DNA of 64,000 nt from Arthrobacter sp. MYb214. Its GTDB lineage: Bacteria; Actinomycetota; Actinomycetes; Actinomycetales; Micrococcaceae. The notes below the pieces were generated by a model that made no database searches, had not been told where the DNA came from, and saw nothing but the letters and a program-made list of their open reading frames with translations. The translations under genes were made by a program, and so were the position numbers. The stretch is from assembly GCF_002979865.1 (NCBI RefSeq), contig NZ_PCPZ01000001.1:248001-312000 (forward strand), read 5' to 3'. Shown here in pieces: positions 8,408 through 16,202 of this stretch. Each line of letters begins with the position of its first letter. The stretch's first letter is position 1.

Positions 8408-8647
8408 GCCACTGCTGGTGAGTTCTATGGCACTGGCAAACAGCGACCCTGCCCCGCAAGGAAATCCGGATGGCCTTCGTAGTTTTTGCAGCGGGGTTCT
8501 TGGTGTGCGAGCAGGGGAGGCTAATGCCATCCCCGGAACAGAATTCGCTGTGATCGGCTGAACATCCCAATTTCATTGAAGCATCAAGTAATTTGCGATA
8601 GGCTGTTAATCAATAAGGAATCGATGCACTTGGAAAAGGAGCTTGCC

Positions 8648-9517
8648 ATGTCAGTACTCCAGCAAGACAAACTAGCGGCCACCACCCGCATGAACGCAGT
8701 CCAGCTCAAGGTCGGCGACATGAAAACCATGAGCGAGTACTACCAGAAGGCCCTGGGCCTTGAAGTGCTGGCCGAATCAGCCGAAGGCACCCGCCTGGGC
8801 CGCGGAACCCAGGAACTGGTCAACCTGCAGAACGCGCCAGGACTGCAGCTCCCATCGCGCAACGAAGCGGGCCTGTTCCATACCGCGCTGCTCTTCGACA
8901 CCAAGGCTGATCTGGCTGCGACCGTCCTGTCGGCAGCCCAGTTCGACCAGAGCCGCTTCGTGGGCAGCTCCGATCACCTGGTATCCGAAGCGTTCTACTT
9001 CACCGACCCGGAGGGCAACGGCATCGAGCTGTACTGGGACCGCCCGCGCGAGACCTGGAGCTGGAGCGGCGGCGAGGTGGCCATGGACACCATCTACCTG
9101 GATCCGAACAAGTTCCTCAATGAGCACCTGACCGAGCAGTCCATTGCCGGACAGCGCAAGGCCGCCGCGGATGTAGGCCACGTGCACCTGCAGGTGGGCG
9201 ATGTCGCAACCGCCCGCCAGTTCTACGTCAGCACCCTGGGCTTTGACGAAACCACCACCCTGGGCGAGCAGGCACTGTTCGTCTCGGCTGGCGGGTACCA
9301 CCACCATATGGCCATGAACGTCTGGAACTCGCGCGGAGCCGGCCCGCGCAAGGACACGCTGGGGCTGGGCGAAGTGCTGATCAACGTCCCGACCGAAGAA
9401 GAAGTGGGCAAGCTCGCCGAGCGGCTGGCCTACGCCAAGGTGGCAAACCACCACACCGGAGCCGAACTTCGCTTCCGGGACCCCTGGAACAACGAACTGC
9501 GCGTCGCCGTAGGCTAA
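8648..9517 (+). CDS. Two-module VOC-family dioxygenase, CatE-like
   Basis: A 289-residue protein with two vicinal-oxygen-chelate modules, the layout of CatE-type catechol 2,3-dioxygenases. Module one (about 15-130) starts VQLKVGDM and has FTDPEGNGIELY; its first metal-ligand position is Gln, so it is probably structural. Module two (about 175-289) has VGHVHLQVGD, YHHHMAMNVW and a C-terminal NNELRV, which supply a His-His-Glu metal site. Such enzymes cleave catechol-like rings or related substrates; the actual substrate is unknown. The ATG at 8648 follows AAAGGAG, so the 24 upstream in-frame codons are excluded. It converges on the acetyltransferase gene across a strong shared terminator. Confidence 0.82.
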   Translation: MSVLQQDKLAATTRMNAVQLKVGDMKTMSEYYQKALGLEVLAESAEGTRLGRGTQELVNLQNAPGLQLPSRNEAGLFHTALLFDTKADLAATVLSAAQFDQSRFVGSSDHLVSEAFYFTDPEGNGIELYWDRPRETWSWSGGEVAMDTIYLDPNKFLNEHLTEQSIAGQRKAAADVGHVHLQVGDVATARQFYVSTLGFDETTTLGEQALFVSAGGYHHHMAMNVWNSRGAGPRKDTLGLGEVLINVPTEEEVGKLAERLAYAKVANHHTGAELRFRDPWNNELRVAVG

Positions 9518-9546
9518 CGCGGATCCGGCACACCGAGGCTTCATTG

Positions 9547-9581
9547 CCCCGGGCGCTCGCCGAATCGGCGAGCGCCCGGGG
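9547..9581. terminator. Bidirectional hairpin between convergent genes
   Basis: A perfect 16-bp GC-rich stem (CCCCGGGCGCTCGCCG and its complement) around AAT. It lies between the convergent dioxygenase and acetyltransferase genes. No long T-tract follows on either side, so it may act as a boundary hairpin. Confidence 0.65.
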
Positions 9582-9594
9582 GCACTTCCTGTCT

Positions 9595-10386
9595 TCACCC
9601 GGTTCCGGTGCCCAGGGCCTCCAGGTGCTCGGCAATGGTCTTGGCGGTCAAGGGCCTCGTCTGGAATGGCCGCACAGTCCCTGCCTCGGCCTGCTCGAGC
9701 ACCTGCTGGGCGAAGGCGGCCGGGTTGGCCACGTCCAGGTGGGTCAGGTTCTCCGGGGCGTACTGCCACCACTGCGATGCCTGGAGGGCCTGGACGGTCG
9801 GCGCATCGAAGCGGTCGCGGATCTTCTTGGCCGGCAGGCCGCCGACCACGGTGTACGGCTCGACGTCGCTGGTGACTACGGAATTCGAGGCGATGACCGC
9901 GCCGTCGCCGATGGCGACCCCATGGCCCAGCGTGACCTTTTCGCCGATCCATACATCGTTGCCGATGGAGATCTTCCCCGGCGTGTAGCCGTACTTCGTC
10001 GTCCCCAGTTCCGCGCCGTGATCAGCCGCGTAGGTGCGCATCAGCAGCCGCTGGTTGTAGAACACCGGGCTGGTCGATGCCCACTCCAGGGGGTGCTTGG
10101 CTCCCATGACCGTCATGCCCTTGGCGATCGAGGTGAACCGTCCGACGCTGATGGCCTTGTTGAGCTTTGAATGGGTGTAGGAGAACGCGCCCATGCGCGG
10201 AAGGGCTGTTCCGCTGGTTCCCCAGAAGGTGGTGTAGGGATCCAGCGCGAGGTCTTCCTGGTAGCTGATCCACGCCTCGGGATTGCAGGTGCTTCCGGTG
10301 TCCTGGAAATCCTTCATGCCCGGAACCGTCATCAGGATCCGGTGGCTTTTGAGCAGCGGTCGCAGTTGGGACATCTGAATTCGCAT
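9595..10386 (-). CDS. Left-handed beta-helix acyltransferase (CatB/LbH family)
   Basis: A 263-residue hexapeptide-repeat protein of the LbH xenobiotic/O-acetyltransferase type. The repeats run through ISVGRFTSIAKGMTVMGA and ISIGNDVWIGEKVTLGHGVAIGDGAVIASNSVV, followed by the closing EPYTVVGGLPAKKIRDRF segment that follows the coil in CatB-like enzymes. These trimeric enzymes acetylate sugars, antibiotics or polysaccharides from acetyl-CoA. It lies 78 bp downstream of a glycosyltransferase gene on the same strand, so modification of a cell-wall polymer is plausible. The start is uncertain: ATG at 10386 and ATG at 10374 both lack a good Shine-Dalgarno, and the frame also opens upstream to 10428. 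Confidence 0.78.
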   Translation of the reverse strand: MRIQMSQLRPLLKSHRILMTVPGMKDFQDTGSTCNPEAWISYQEDLALDPYTTFWGTSGTALPRMGAFSYTHSKLNKAISVGRFTSIAKGMTVMGAKHPLEWASTSPVFYNQRLLMRTYAADHGAELGTTKYGYTPGKISIGNDVWIGEKVTLGHGVAIGDGAVIASNSVVTSDVEPYTVVGGLPAKKIRDRFDAPTVQALQASQWWQYAPENLTHLDVANPAAFAQQVLEQAEAGTVRPFQTRPLTAKTIAEHLEALGTGTG

Positions 10387-10464
10387 GCGATCGACTTTAT
10401 GGGACCGGACTTGGAGAATTGTCAGCAAGTCCCGAACGCGCGCTGGATGCGAGCTGCTGCCCGG

Positions 10465-12273
10465 CTACTGCTTGGGGCGGAAGGAGAGGTTCTTGTGCGT
10501 GGTGAAGTACGGCAGGATCATTGTTTCGGGCAGACCCAGGCGCTTCATTTCCATGGCCTTGCCCACGCGCAGGCGCAGGTTCACGTCCACCGCCGCATCC
10601 TGTTCCTGGGTCTCGCCCAAGAGCTGCGGCTCCACATCGAAGACCGCCAGCTGCTCGTCCACACTGCTGCTGGCCACGGCCGCGATTTCTTCCTTGCTGT
10701 CCCGATTGACGAAGACCAGCTCGAAGGTTGCCGGATCGGGCAGGTCTTCGACGTGGGCCCGATGCTCCACCCGCACCTGCAATCCCTGGCCGTCAGGGAA
10801 GTCGACGCCCCGCAGCCTTGCTTCGAAATGCGGGACGCGGTTCTTCGCGCCGAGCTTCTTGAGCATCTTCGCTATGGACATGGTGTCCTCCCAAAGTGAG
10901 ACTAGATCGCGGGCTTGGTACTCGCTGGCAAAAGTGCGGGCCTGCTGCGACATCCGGGCGGCCAGGGCGGGATCGTCCATGAGCTGCTGCACCCGGTTGG
11001 CCATGGCCTGGATATCGCCATGGCGGACCAGGAAGCCGTTATGCCCATCGGTGATGCTGTCGGCAGGGCCGAAGTTGATGTCGAAGGACACCGGGATGCA
11101 TCCCTGGGCCTGGGCCTCGAGGATGACCAGCGCCTGGCCCTCGTTGGTCGAGGTGAATAATTGGGCCGTGCAGGAAGCGAAGTGCCGGGGGAGCTGGTCG
11201 GAGTAGCCGTGGAAGATCACCGACTCGCGCAGGTCCAGCTCGGCGGCCCGTTCTTCCAGCGCGGCGTGTTCGCTGCCCTCGCCCACAATGTGCAGGGTCG
11301 GCCGCTTGCCGCGAAGGACCAGCTCGTGGAGGACATCCAGGGCGGCGGCTACGTTCTTGTTGGGGGTCAGCGAGCCGGCCACGATCAGGCTGGTCGAGCT
11401 GCGTTCCGGTACCGGCGGTTGCACGGTGGACGGGTTCAGCGGGTTGGGGATGACGAATGCCGAGTCGGCTTCGCCGAAGCGGTCGACATAAGCCTGGCGC
11501 TGGGCCTGGGTCAGGAAGACGAAGGCATCCCAGTTGGAGCGTTCTTCGATGATGGGCCCGTGGCCCTTGGAGAGAAGGCCGGTGGCAAGGTCCTGCCCCT
11601 TGGCCACATGGATGCTGTGGAACGCGAACACCTTGGGCACATGCACCGGTTTCCAGGAAGCGAGCATGGCCGCGGTGTACTTGCTGTCGATGACCACCAA
11701 GGAGTTCGGATGGTCGACGATCTGCGACAGCCAATGGCGGTAGAACGACGCCGCGCTGGGGAAGCGGGCCACCAGGGTTCCGTTGCGGTCAAAAGCCTCA
11801 ACGATGCGGCGGGCCTTCCCGTCGTGGAACTTCATATCGGACAAGAAGGCGGTGCCATCGGCCCGGTAGTACGTGGTCTTCTTGATCCCGCCTTCGGGGC
11901 CGGCAACGCTGTGCTCGCAGAACAAGGCGGCGTCCTGGCCAGGGTGGTGGACGGACTTGCGTACCGTGAAGTCCAGGCAGGCCGGTTCGGCCTTCCGCTC
12001 GGGGATGCTGGCCTGCGGCTGCAGGTCATGGTCCGCCAGGTGGAGGTAGGGATTGAGCACCCGGACCGTGGGCGAAAGCTTGCCGCGCGCGACGAGTTCC
12101 TCGACAATCTGCGGGAGCTGTTCGTTGGGGCCGAAGGTCACCACCGCGGCAGAACCGTGCCGCTGGGCGAAAGCGGCCGCGCGCTGGGTGCAGACGGTGG
12201 TCATCCCGCCGAATTCGCGCTCAAGCTTCCACGTGACCATGTAGGCGTCCAGCTGCTGTTCCCTGATATCCAC
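10465..12273 (-). CDS. GT4-type glycosyltransferase (teichoic-acid glycosyltransferase-like)
   Basis: A 602-residue cytoplasmic glycosyltransferase. Its N-terminal third carries an extra domain like that of TagE/GtfA-type enzymes (about residues 1-200, with GGMTTVCTQRAAAFAQ), and the catalytic GT-B part spans about 210-500: HSIHVAKG, IPNPLNP, LIVAGSLTPNKN, HIVGEGSE, FHGYSDQLP and the nucleotide-sugar EX7E region FTSTNEGQALVILEAQAQG. A further 100 residues of beta-rich sequence follow. Similar enzymes add glucose to poly(glycerol phosphate) chains or glycosylate surface proteins. The acetyltransferase gene follows on the same strand. Family level is firm; acceptor and sugar are inferred. Confidence 0.82.
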   Translation of the reverse strand: MDIREQQLDAYMVTWKLEREFGGMTTVCTQRAAAFAQRHGSAAVVTFGPNEQLPQIVEELVARGKLSPTVRVLNPYLHLADHDLQPQASIPERKAEPACLDFTVRKSVHHPGQDAALFCEHSVAGPEGGIKKTTYYRADGTAFLSDMKFHDGKARRIVEAFDRNGTLVARFPSAASFYRHWLSQIVDHPNSLVVIDSKYTAAMLASWKPVHVPKVFAFHSIHVAKGQDLATGLLSKGHGPIIEERSNWDAFVFLTQAQRQAYVDRFGEADSAFVIPNPLNPSTVQPPVPERSSTSLIVAGSLTPNKNVAAALDVLHELVLRGKRPTLHIVGEGSEHAALEERAAELDLRESVIFHGYSDQLPRHFASCTAQLFTSTNEGQALVILEAQAQGCIPVSFDINFGPADSITDGHNGFLVRHGDIQAMANRVQQLMDDPALAARMSQQARTFASEYQARDLVSLWEDTMSIAKMLKKLGAKNRVPHFEARLRGVDFPDGQGLQVRVEHRAHVEDLPDPATFELVFVNRDSKEEIAAVASSSVDEQLAVFDVEPQLLGETQEQDAAVDVNLRLRVGKAMEMKRLGLPETMILPYFTTHKNLSFRPKQ

Positions 12274-12631
12274 GGAGAATGATCCTTAGTTTGACCACGG
12301 AAAAGTTAATTTCGCGCGAGGATATGCAGTTCCTCGCGCCAAGTTCCAGACTACGCGGTGAAGCTAGGCGGGCGCTGGGAAGGCGCCGTCGTGTCGGTCT
12401 CGATTTCCCTGATCTGCACCGCATGGCAGGCCCAGTGGCCGAAGAAGCCGCCAACGCGGATTCGAACGTATCCTCGAAAACGCCATGGCGCTCGCCGAAA
12501 GCCGTGGGAGAATCGCCGGGAAGGCTCCAGCCCTTGCTCTTCGGTGCGAAACTTCCTATGGTTCAGGTCATGGGGTACTCTCCCCACATTTGTTGGAGGC
12601 GCAGCGCGTCTCCGGTAAAGGACGGCACGTC
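12274..12631. other. Intergenic stretch without a convincing gene
   Basis: About 360 bp between the divergent glycosyltransferase and the small basic protein. It includes a direct-strand frame running into the small protein without a good start, and other short frames on both strands without family features. The promoters of the two divergent genes should lie here, but I see no clear -35/-10 pair. Confidence 0.4.
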
Positions 12632-12760
12632 ATGTCGAGCAAATCCCCACGCAAGGGCGAAGCGAAAAAACCAGGCAAGAGCATCAAGGAAAAGCGCGCT
12701 GAGAAGCGGCTGAAGCACGCGGAGGTCGCTGTCGATCCGGTGCGCAAAGCTGCCAGATAA
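12632..12760 (+). CDS. Very small lysine/arginine-rich protein
   Basis: A 42-residue, strongly basic protein (MSSKSPRKGEAKKPGKSIKE, then EKRAEKRLKHAEVAVDPVRK). AAAGGA precedes the ATG at 12632 by 10 bases. Tiny proteins beginning MSSKSPRKG..KSIKEKRAEKR recur in actinobacteria as far as I recall; their role is unknown, though the charge suggests nucleic-acid contact. The frame extends upstream to 12485, but the extra residues have no Shine-Dalgarno and no family resemblance. A strong hairpin follows 45 bp downstream. Confidence 0.62.
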   Translation: MSSKSPRKGEAKKPGKSIKEKRAEKRLKHAEVAVDPVRKAAR

Positions 12761-12804
12761 CCACTGATTGGCACCGGTTCCCGCGCGCGGAGCCGGTAAA
12801 TGAA

Positions 12805-12847
12805 TCGAGTCCCTGCCTACGGCGAACGACGCCGGGCAGGGACTCGA
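12805..12847. terminator. Rho-independent terminator between convergent genes
   Basis: A 13-bp perfect outer stem (TCGAGTCCCTGCC and complement) with an inner CGGCG/CGCCG stem, followed on the plus strand by GTATTTTAATT. It separates the small basic protein from the convergent siderophore-binding protein gene. Confidence 0.8.
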
Positions 12848-12878
12848 GTATTTTAATTGCCGGTTTTCCGGGCGCCGC

Positions 12879-13886
12879 TTAGGGCAGCTGCGGGTCGACC
12901 TCGAAGTGCTCGGCGACCTGGGTGATGACCTCGTGGGCGCCCTGCAGCGACACCGAGGAGAGGAAGATCGAGTCGTCGACCTGCATGACCTCGCCTTCCA
13001 GCTTCTCCCACAACGGGTTGGAGGTGAACTTGTCTTCCTGGGCGCGCGACGCGTCGCCCTCGGCGCCTTCCGGGGCCCAGGTGGACTGGAAGATCACTTC
13101 GGCGTCGGCCTTCAGGATTTCCTCCGGCGACAGCGGAACGAAGATCGACTCGGTGGTATCCGGGGCATCCTCCGGGCGCGGAATGCCCATGTCCACCATG
13201 ATCTCGCCGATGAACGAATCGGTGGCGTACAGGCGCGCGGTGTCCTCGCCGGCGAAACGGACCAGCGAGTAAGTGGTCTCGGGCTTCTTCGCCAGGATTT
13301 CCTTGCCCACCGCGGAGGCGCGGGCCTCGTAATCAGCCACGGCCGTTTCCGCCTGCTCCTTCTTGCCCAAGGCCTCGCCCAGCAGCACCACGTTTTCCTT
13401 CCAGGTTGGTCCGGTGGACTCGGAGAAGATGGTCGGGGCGATCTTGTTCAGCTGGTCGTACATGGCGCCCTGGCGCACGTCGGCGGAGATGATCACGTCC
13501 GGCTCGGTGGCCAGCAGCTTTTCCAGATCCGGTTCGGTGATGGTGCCGACGTTCACGGCTTCGTCGGTCAGCTCGGTGATGTCCCCGAGGTACTCGGGGA
13601 AGGGATTGTTGCCCTTGCGGTATTCGGTGTAGGCCACCAGCTCGGCTCCCAGCAGCATGGCGGCATCCACGTAGGAAGGGTCCAGTGCGGCGACGCGCAG
13701 CGGGCGTTCGGCCAGCTCGGTGGTGCCGCGGAAGTGCTTGATGGCCGCCGGGAAGCTGGAATCGGCTTCCGCGGTGGCGGCGGTTTCTGCTGGCTCGGTG
13801 CTCGGGGAAGAGCTGGCGCAGGAGGACAGGGCCAGTGCGGCCGCGGCCAGGGCGGCGCTCAGGGCGAGAATGCGGGGAGTGTGCAT
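12879..13886 (-). CDS. Iron-siderophore ABC transporter, substrate-binding lipoprotein
   Basis: A 335-residue FecB/FhuD-type periplasmic-binding-protein homologue. The short signal peptide ends in a lipobox (LALSSC), so it should be lipid-anchored outside the membrane. The FecB-like features RPLRVAALDPSYVDAAMLLG, TEPDLEKLLATEPDVIISAD and the C-terminal PLWEKLEG are present. I chose the ATG at 13886 because GGAAAG lies 7 bases upstream; an ATG at 13901 lacks a ribosome-binding site. The gene is divergent from two FecCD permease genes, and an IdeR/DtxR-like box lies in the shared promoter region, which fits iron-regulated siderophore uptake. Confidence 0.9.
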   Translation of the reverse strand: MHTPRILALSAALAAAALALSSCASSSPSTEPAETAATAEADSSFPAAIKHFRGTTELAERPLRVAALDPSYVDAAMLLGAELVAYTEYRKGNNPFPEYLGDITELTDEAVNVGTITEPDLEKLLATEPDVIISADVRQGAMYDQLNKIAPTIFSESTGPTWKENVVLLGEALGKKEQAETAVADYEARASAVGKEILAKKPETTYSLVRFAGEDTARLYATDSFIGEIMVDMGIPRPEDAPDTTESIFVPLSPEEILKADAEVIFQSTWAPEGAEGDASRAQEDKFTSNPLWEKLEGEVMQVDDSIFLSSVSLQGAHEVITQVAEHFEVDPQLP

Positions 13887-13948
13887 GCGAGTGCTTTCCA
13901 TGAAGGTGATTGACTAATTAGCGCATGATGTATTTTTGCTTGCCCCAC

Positions 13949-13967
13949 TTAGGCAAGGGTAAGCTTA
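13949..13967. promoter_or_regulatory. IdeR/DtxR-like iron box
   Basis: TTAGGCAAGGGTAAGCTTA matches 14 of 19 positions of the actinobacterial IdeR/DtxR operator consensus (TTAGGTTAGGCTAACCTAA). It lies between the divergent binding-protein and permease genes, where an iron-dependent repressor would control both. Recognised by eye, not scored. Confidence 0.65.
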
Positions 13968-14139
13968 GCGCGCGAGAAGAACAGTAGCATGGATCCGGCC
14001 GTCCTGGTCAAGGTCCTGCGACATCATTGCTTCGCATATCCTGCACGCACCCGCCGCGCACTCCGCGGCCCGAGAAAGGCCACCGACCATCGACCGCACC
14101 ACACCGCGCATCAGCTCGCTGCTGGCCCTGGCCGCCGGC

Positions 14140-15087
14140 GTGGGCGCCGCCATCGGGCTCAGCCTGTGGATCGGCAGCACCACCTCCAGCTTCGCCGAGC
14201 TGCGCCACGCGCTGCTGGCCCCCGACGGCCAGGTCAGCGACATCGCCATCCGCGAGATCCGCTGGCCGCGCACCGTTACCGCGCTGGCTGCTGGCGCCGC
14301 TTTGGGGATGGCTGGCACGCTGATCCAGGGCCACACCCGCAACCCGATCGCCGAACCCGGCCTGCTGGGCATCAACCAGGGGGCGGCCCTGGCCATCGTC
14401 TCGGTCGCCGCTTTCACCGGCCCGCTGCCGGCGTGGACCCAGGCGCTGCTGGCCCTGGGCGGAGCGCTGCTGGCGGCCCTGGTGGTCTTCGGCATCGGGC
14501 GCATCGACGGGCGCGGGGGATCGCCCATCACCTTGCTGCTGGTGGGCGCCGCGGTCACCGCGCTCTGCGCCGGAGTGGTCTCGGCCATCGTGCTGCTGAG
14601 CGAGGCCGCCCTGGAAACCCTGCGCTTCTGGCAGGTCGGCTCCGTGGTCCAAGGCTACGAATCCTTCTTGTCGCTGTGGCCGCTGCTGGTGGCCGGCACC
14701 GTGCTGGCGCTGGCCAATGCCCGCGGGCTGAACGCGCTGACCCTGGGCGAGGATTCCGCCCGCAGCCTCGGGGTCACCGCCCTGCATGCCCGCGGGCTGG
14801 GGCTGGCGGCGATCGTGGCACTGTCCGGGCTGGCGGTCACCCTGGCCGGGCCGATCGCCTTCCTGGGCCTGCTGGTACCGCATATTTCCCGGCGCATCTT
14901 CGGCGCCGACTACCGCTGGGTGATTCCCGGCTCGGCGCTGTGCGGCGCGCTGCTGCTGTGCGTGGCCGATGTGCTCGGCCGCATGCTGGCCCGCCCCGGG
15001 GAACTGCCCGTGGGCGTGGTCATCGCGCTGCTCGGTGCGCCCTTCTTCATCTACGTGGCCCGGCGCCGCAAGGCGGTCACCGTATGA
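14140..15087 (+). CDS. FecCD-family siderophore permease (first subunit)
   Basis: A FecCD-type integral membrane permease with the expected helices and motifs (EIRWPRTVTALAAGAALGMAG, NPIAEPGLLGINQGAA, GPIAFLGLLVPHISRRIFG). From GTG 14140 it has 315 residues, short for the family, and this start cuts the first membrane helix (the reading frame upstream encodes ISSLLALAAG). No ATG, GTG or TTG exists in frame further upstream; an ATC near 14089 sits behind AGAAAGG. The true N-terminus is therefore probably upstream with an unusual start, or the frame contains an error. The stop overlaps the next permease start (ATGA). Confidence 0.85.
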   Translation: MGAAIGLSLWIGSTTSSFAELRHALLAPDGQVSDIAIREIRWPRTVTALAAGAALGMAGTLIQGHTRNPIAEPGLLGINQGAALAIVSVAAFTGPLPAWTQALLALGGALLAALVVFGIGRIDGRGGSPITLLLVGAAVTALCAGVVSAIVLLSEAALETLRFWQVGSVVQGYESFLSLWPLLVAGTVLALANARGLNALTLGEDSARSLGVTALHARGLGLAAIVALSGLAVTLAGPIAFLGLLVPHISRRIFGADYRWVIPGSALCGALLLCVADVLGRMLARPGELPVGVVIALLGAPFFIYVARRRKAVTV

Positions 15088-16139
15088 GCGCCCCGGCGAT
15101 CCGCACCCCCGCTTCCGCGGTGCGCGCCCGGCGCGCTGTGGCCACCGGCCTGATCCTGCTGGCCGTGGCCCTCGCGGCCTTCTGCCTGCACCTGGCCATC
15201 GGGGGCACCCCGATCGCGCTGGGCGATGTAGTGGCCACGCTCTTCGGCGCGGCCCCGGATCCGCGCACCGAGCTGTCGATCATCGAGTTCCGGCTGCCGC
15301 GCAGCGTGGCTGCGGTGCTGGCCGGGGCCGGCTTCGGAGTGGCCGGGGCGCTGACCCAGAACGTGGCGCGCAACCCGCTGGCCAGCCCCGACATCCTCGG
15401 GGTGACCAACGGCGCGGCCCTGGGCGCAGTGGCCGTGCTGGCCCTGAGCGTGCACGCCGACGGGCGTTCGGAACTGCTGGTGCACTACGGGCTGCCCATT
15501 GCCGCCACCTTGGGCGGCTTGCTGGTCTCGACCCTGGTCTTCGCGCTGGTCTGGCACAGTTCCCTGGAAAGCAACCGGCTGGTGCTGGTGGGCCTGGGCT
15601 TTTCCGGGCTGTGCGCCGCACTGACCTCCTGGATGCTGACCCTGGGAGAAATCTACAACGCCCAGCAGGCGCTGACCTGGCTGGCCGGGACCATCAACGC
15701 GATCTCCTGGGCCGACCTGGCCTTCGCGCCGGTGGTCATCGTGCTGGGACTGGCCGCGGCCGCGCTGCTGCGCAACCAGCGCGAGGTGCTGGCGCTGGAT
15801 TCGGATACCTCCCGCGCGCTGGGCATGAACCTGGGGCGCGACCGGGTCCTGATGCTCGGCATCGCCTCGCTGCTGGCCATCGCCGCGACCGTGATCGCCG
15901 GGCCGCTGGCCTTCGTTGCGCTGGCCAGCGGGCATGCCGCGCGGCTGGTGGCCCGCGGCACCATCCCGCCGGTGCCCCATGCCGCGCTGATCGGGGCGAT
16001 CTTCGTGCTGCTGGCCGACCTGGTTGCGGCCCGGGCTTTCCCGGTGATCCTGCCCGCCGGGGTGGCCACCGCGGTGATTGGCGCCCCGTACCTGATCTTC
16101 CTGGTCATCCGCCAATCCAAGGTCCGCCAACGCGGCTAG
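15084..16139 (+). CDS. FecCD-family siderophore permease (second subunit)
   Basis: A 351-residue FecCD permease, partner of the preceding gene in a heterodimeric import channel. Signatures: EFRLPRSVAAVLAGAGFGVAG, NPLASPDILGVTNGAALG, and GPLAFVALASGHAARLV near the C-terminus (the equivalent stretch in relatives contacts the ATPase). The ATG at 15084 overlaps the first permease's stop by four bases, indicating translational coupling. No gene for the ATP-binding subunit follows; the next gene is an HNH endonuclease, so the ATPase must come from elsewhere in the genome. Confidence 0.9.
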   Translation: MSAPAIRTPASAVRARRAVATGLILLAVALAAFCLHLAIGGTPIALGDVVATLFGAAPDPRTELSIIEFRLPRSVAAVLAGAGFGVAGALTQNVARNPLASPDILGVTNGAALGAVAVLALSVHADGRSELLVHYGLPIAATLGGLLVSTLVFALVWHSSLESNRLVLVGLGFSGLCAALTSWMLTLGEIYNAQQALTWLAGTINAISWADLAFAPVVIVLGLAAAALLRNQREVLALDSDTSRALGMNLGRDRVLMLGIASLLAIAATVIAGPLAFVALASGHAARLVARGTIPPVPHAALIGAIFVLLADLVAARAFPVILPAGVATAVIGAPYLIFLVIRQSKVRQRG

Positions 16140-16202
16140 CGGTTTATCCACAGTTGGCGATGGCTGCCAGCTCGGGCCTCTGGCCGCGCCCATGATGGGT
16201 CC

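Noticed and set aside
12279-12713. A possible larger gene overlapping the small basic protein
   Set aside because: The frame lacks a Shine-Dalgarno and family features. The neighbouring frame has a short TetR-like run (about 12440-12510) but no start and no C-terminal domain.
13989-16139. A single 716-residue frame starting at ATG 13989
   Set aside because: Its first 365 residues are an out-of-frame reading of the first permease; only the part from 15084 is a real protein.
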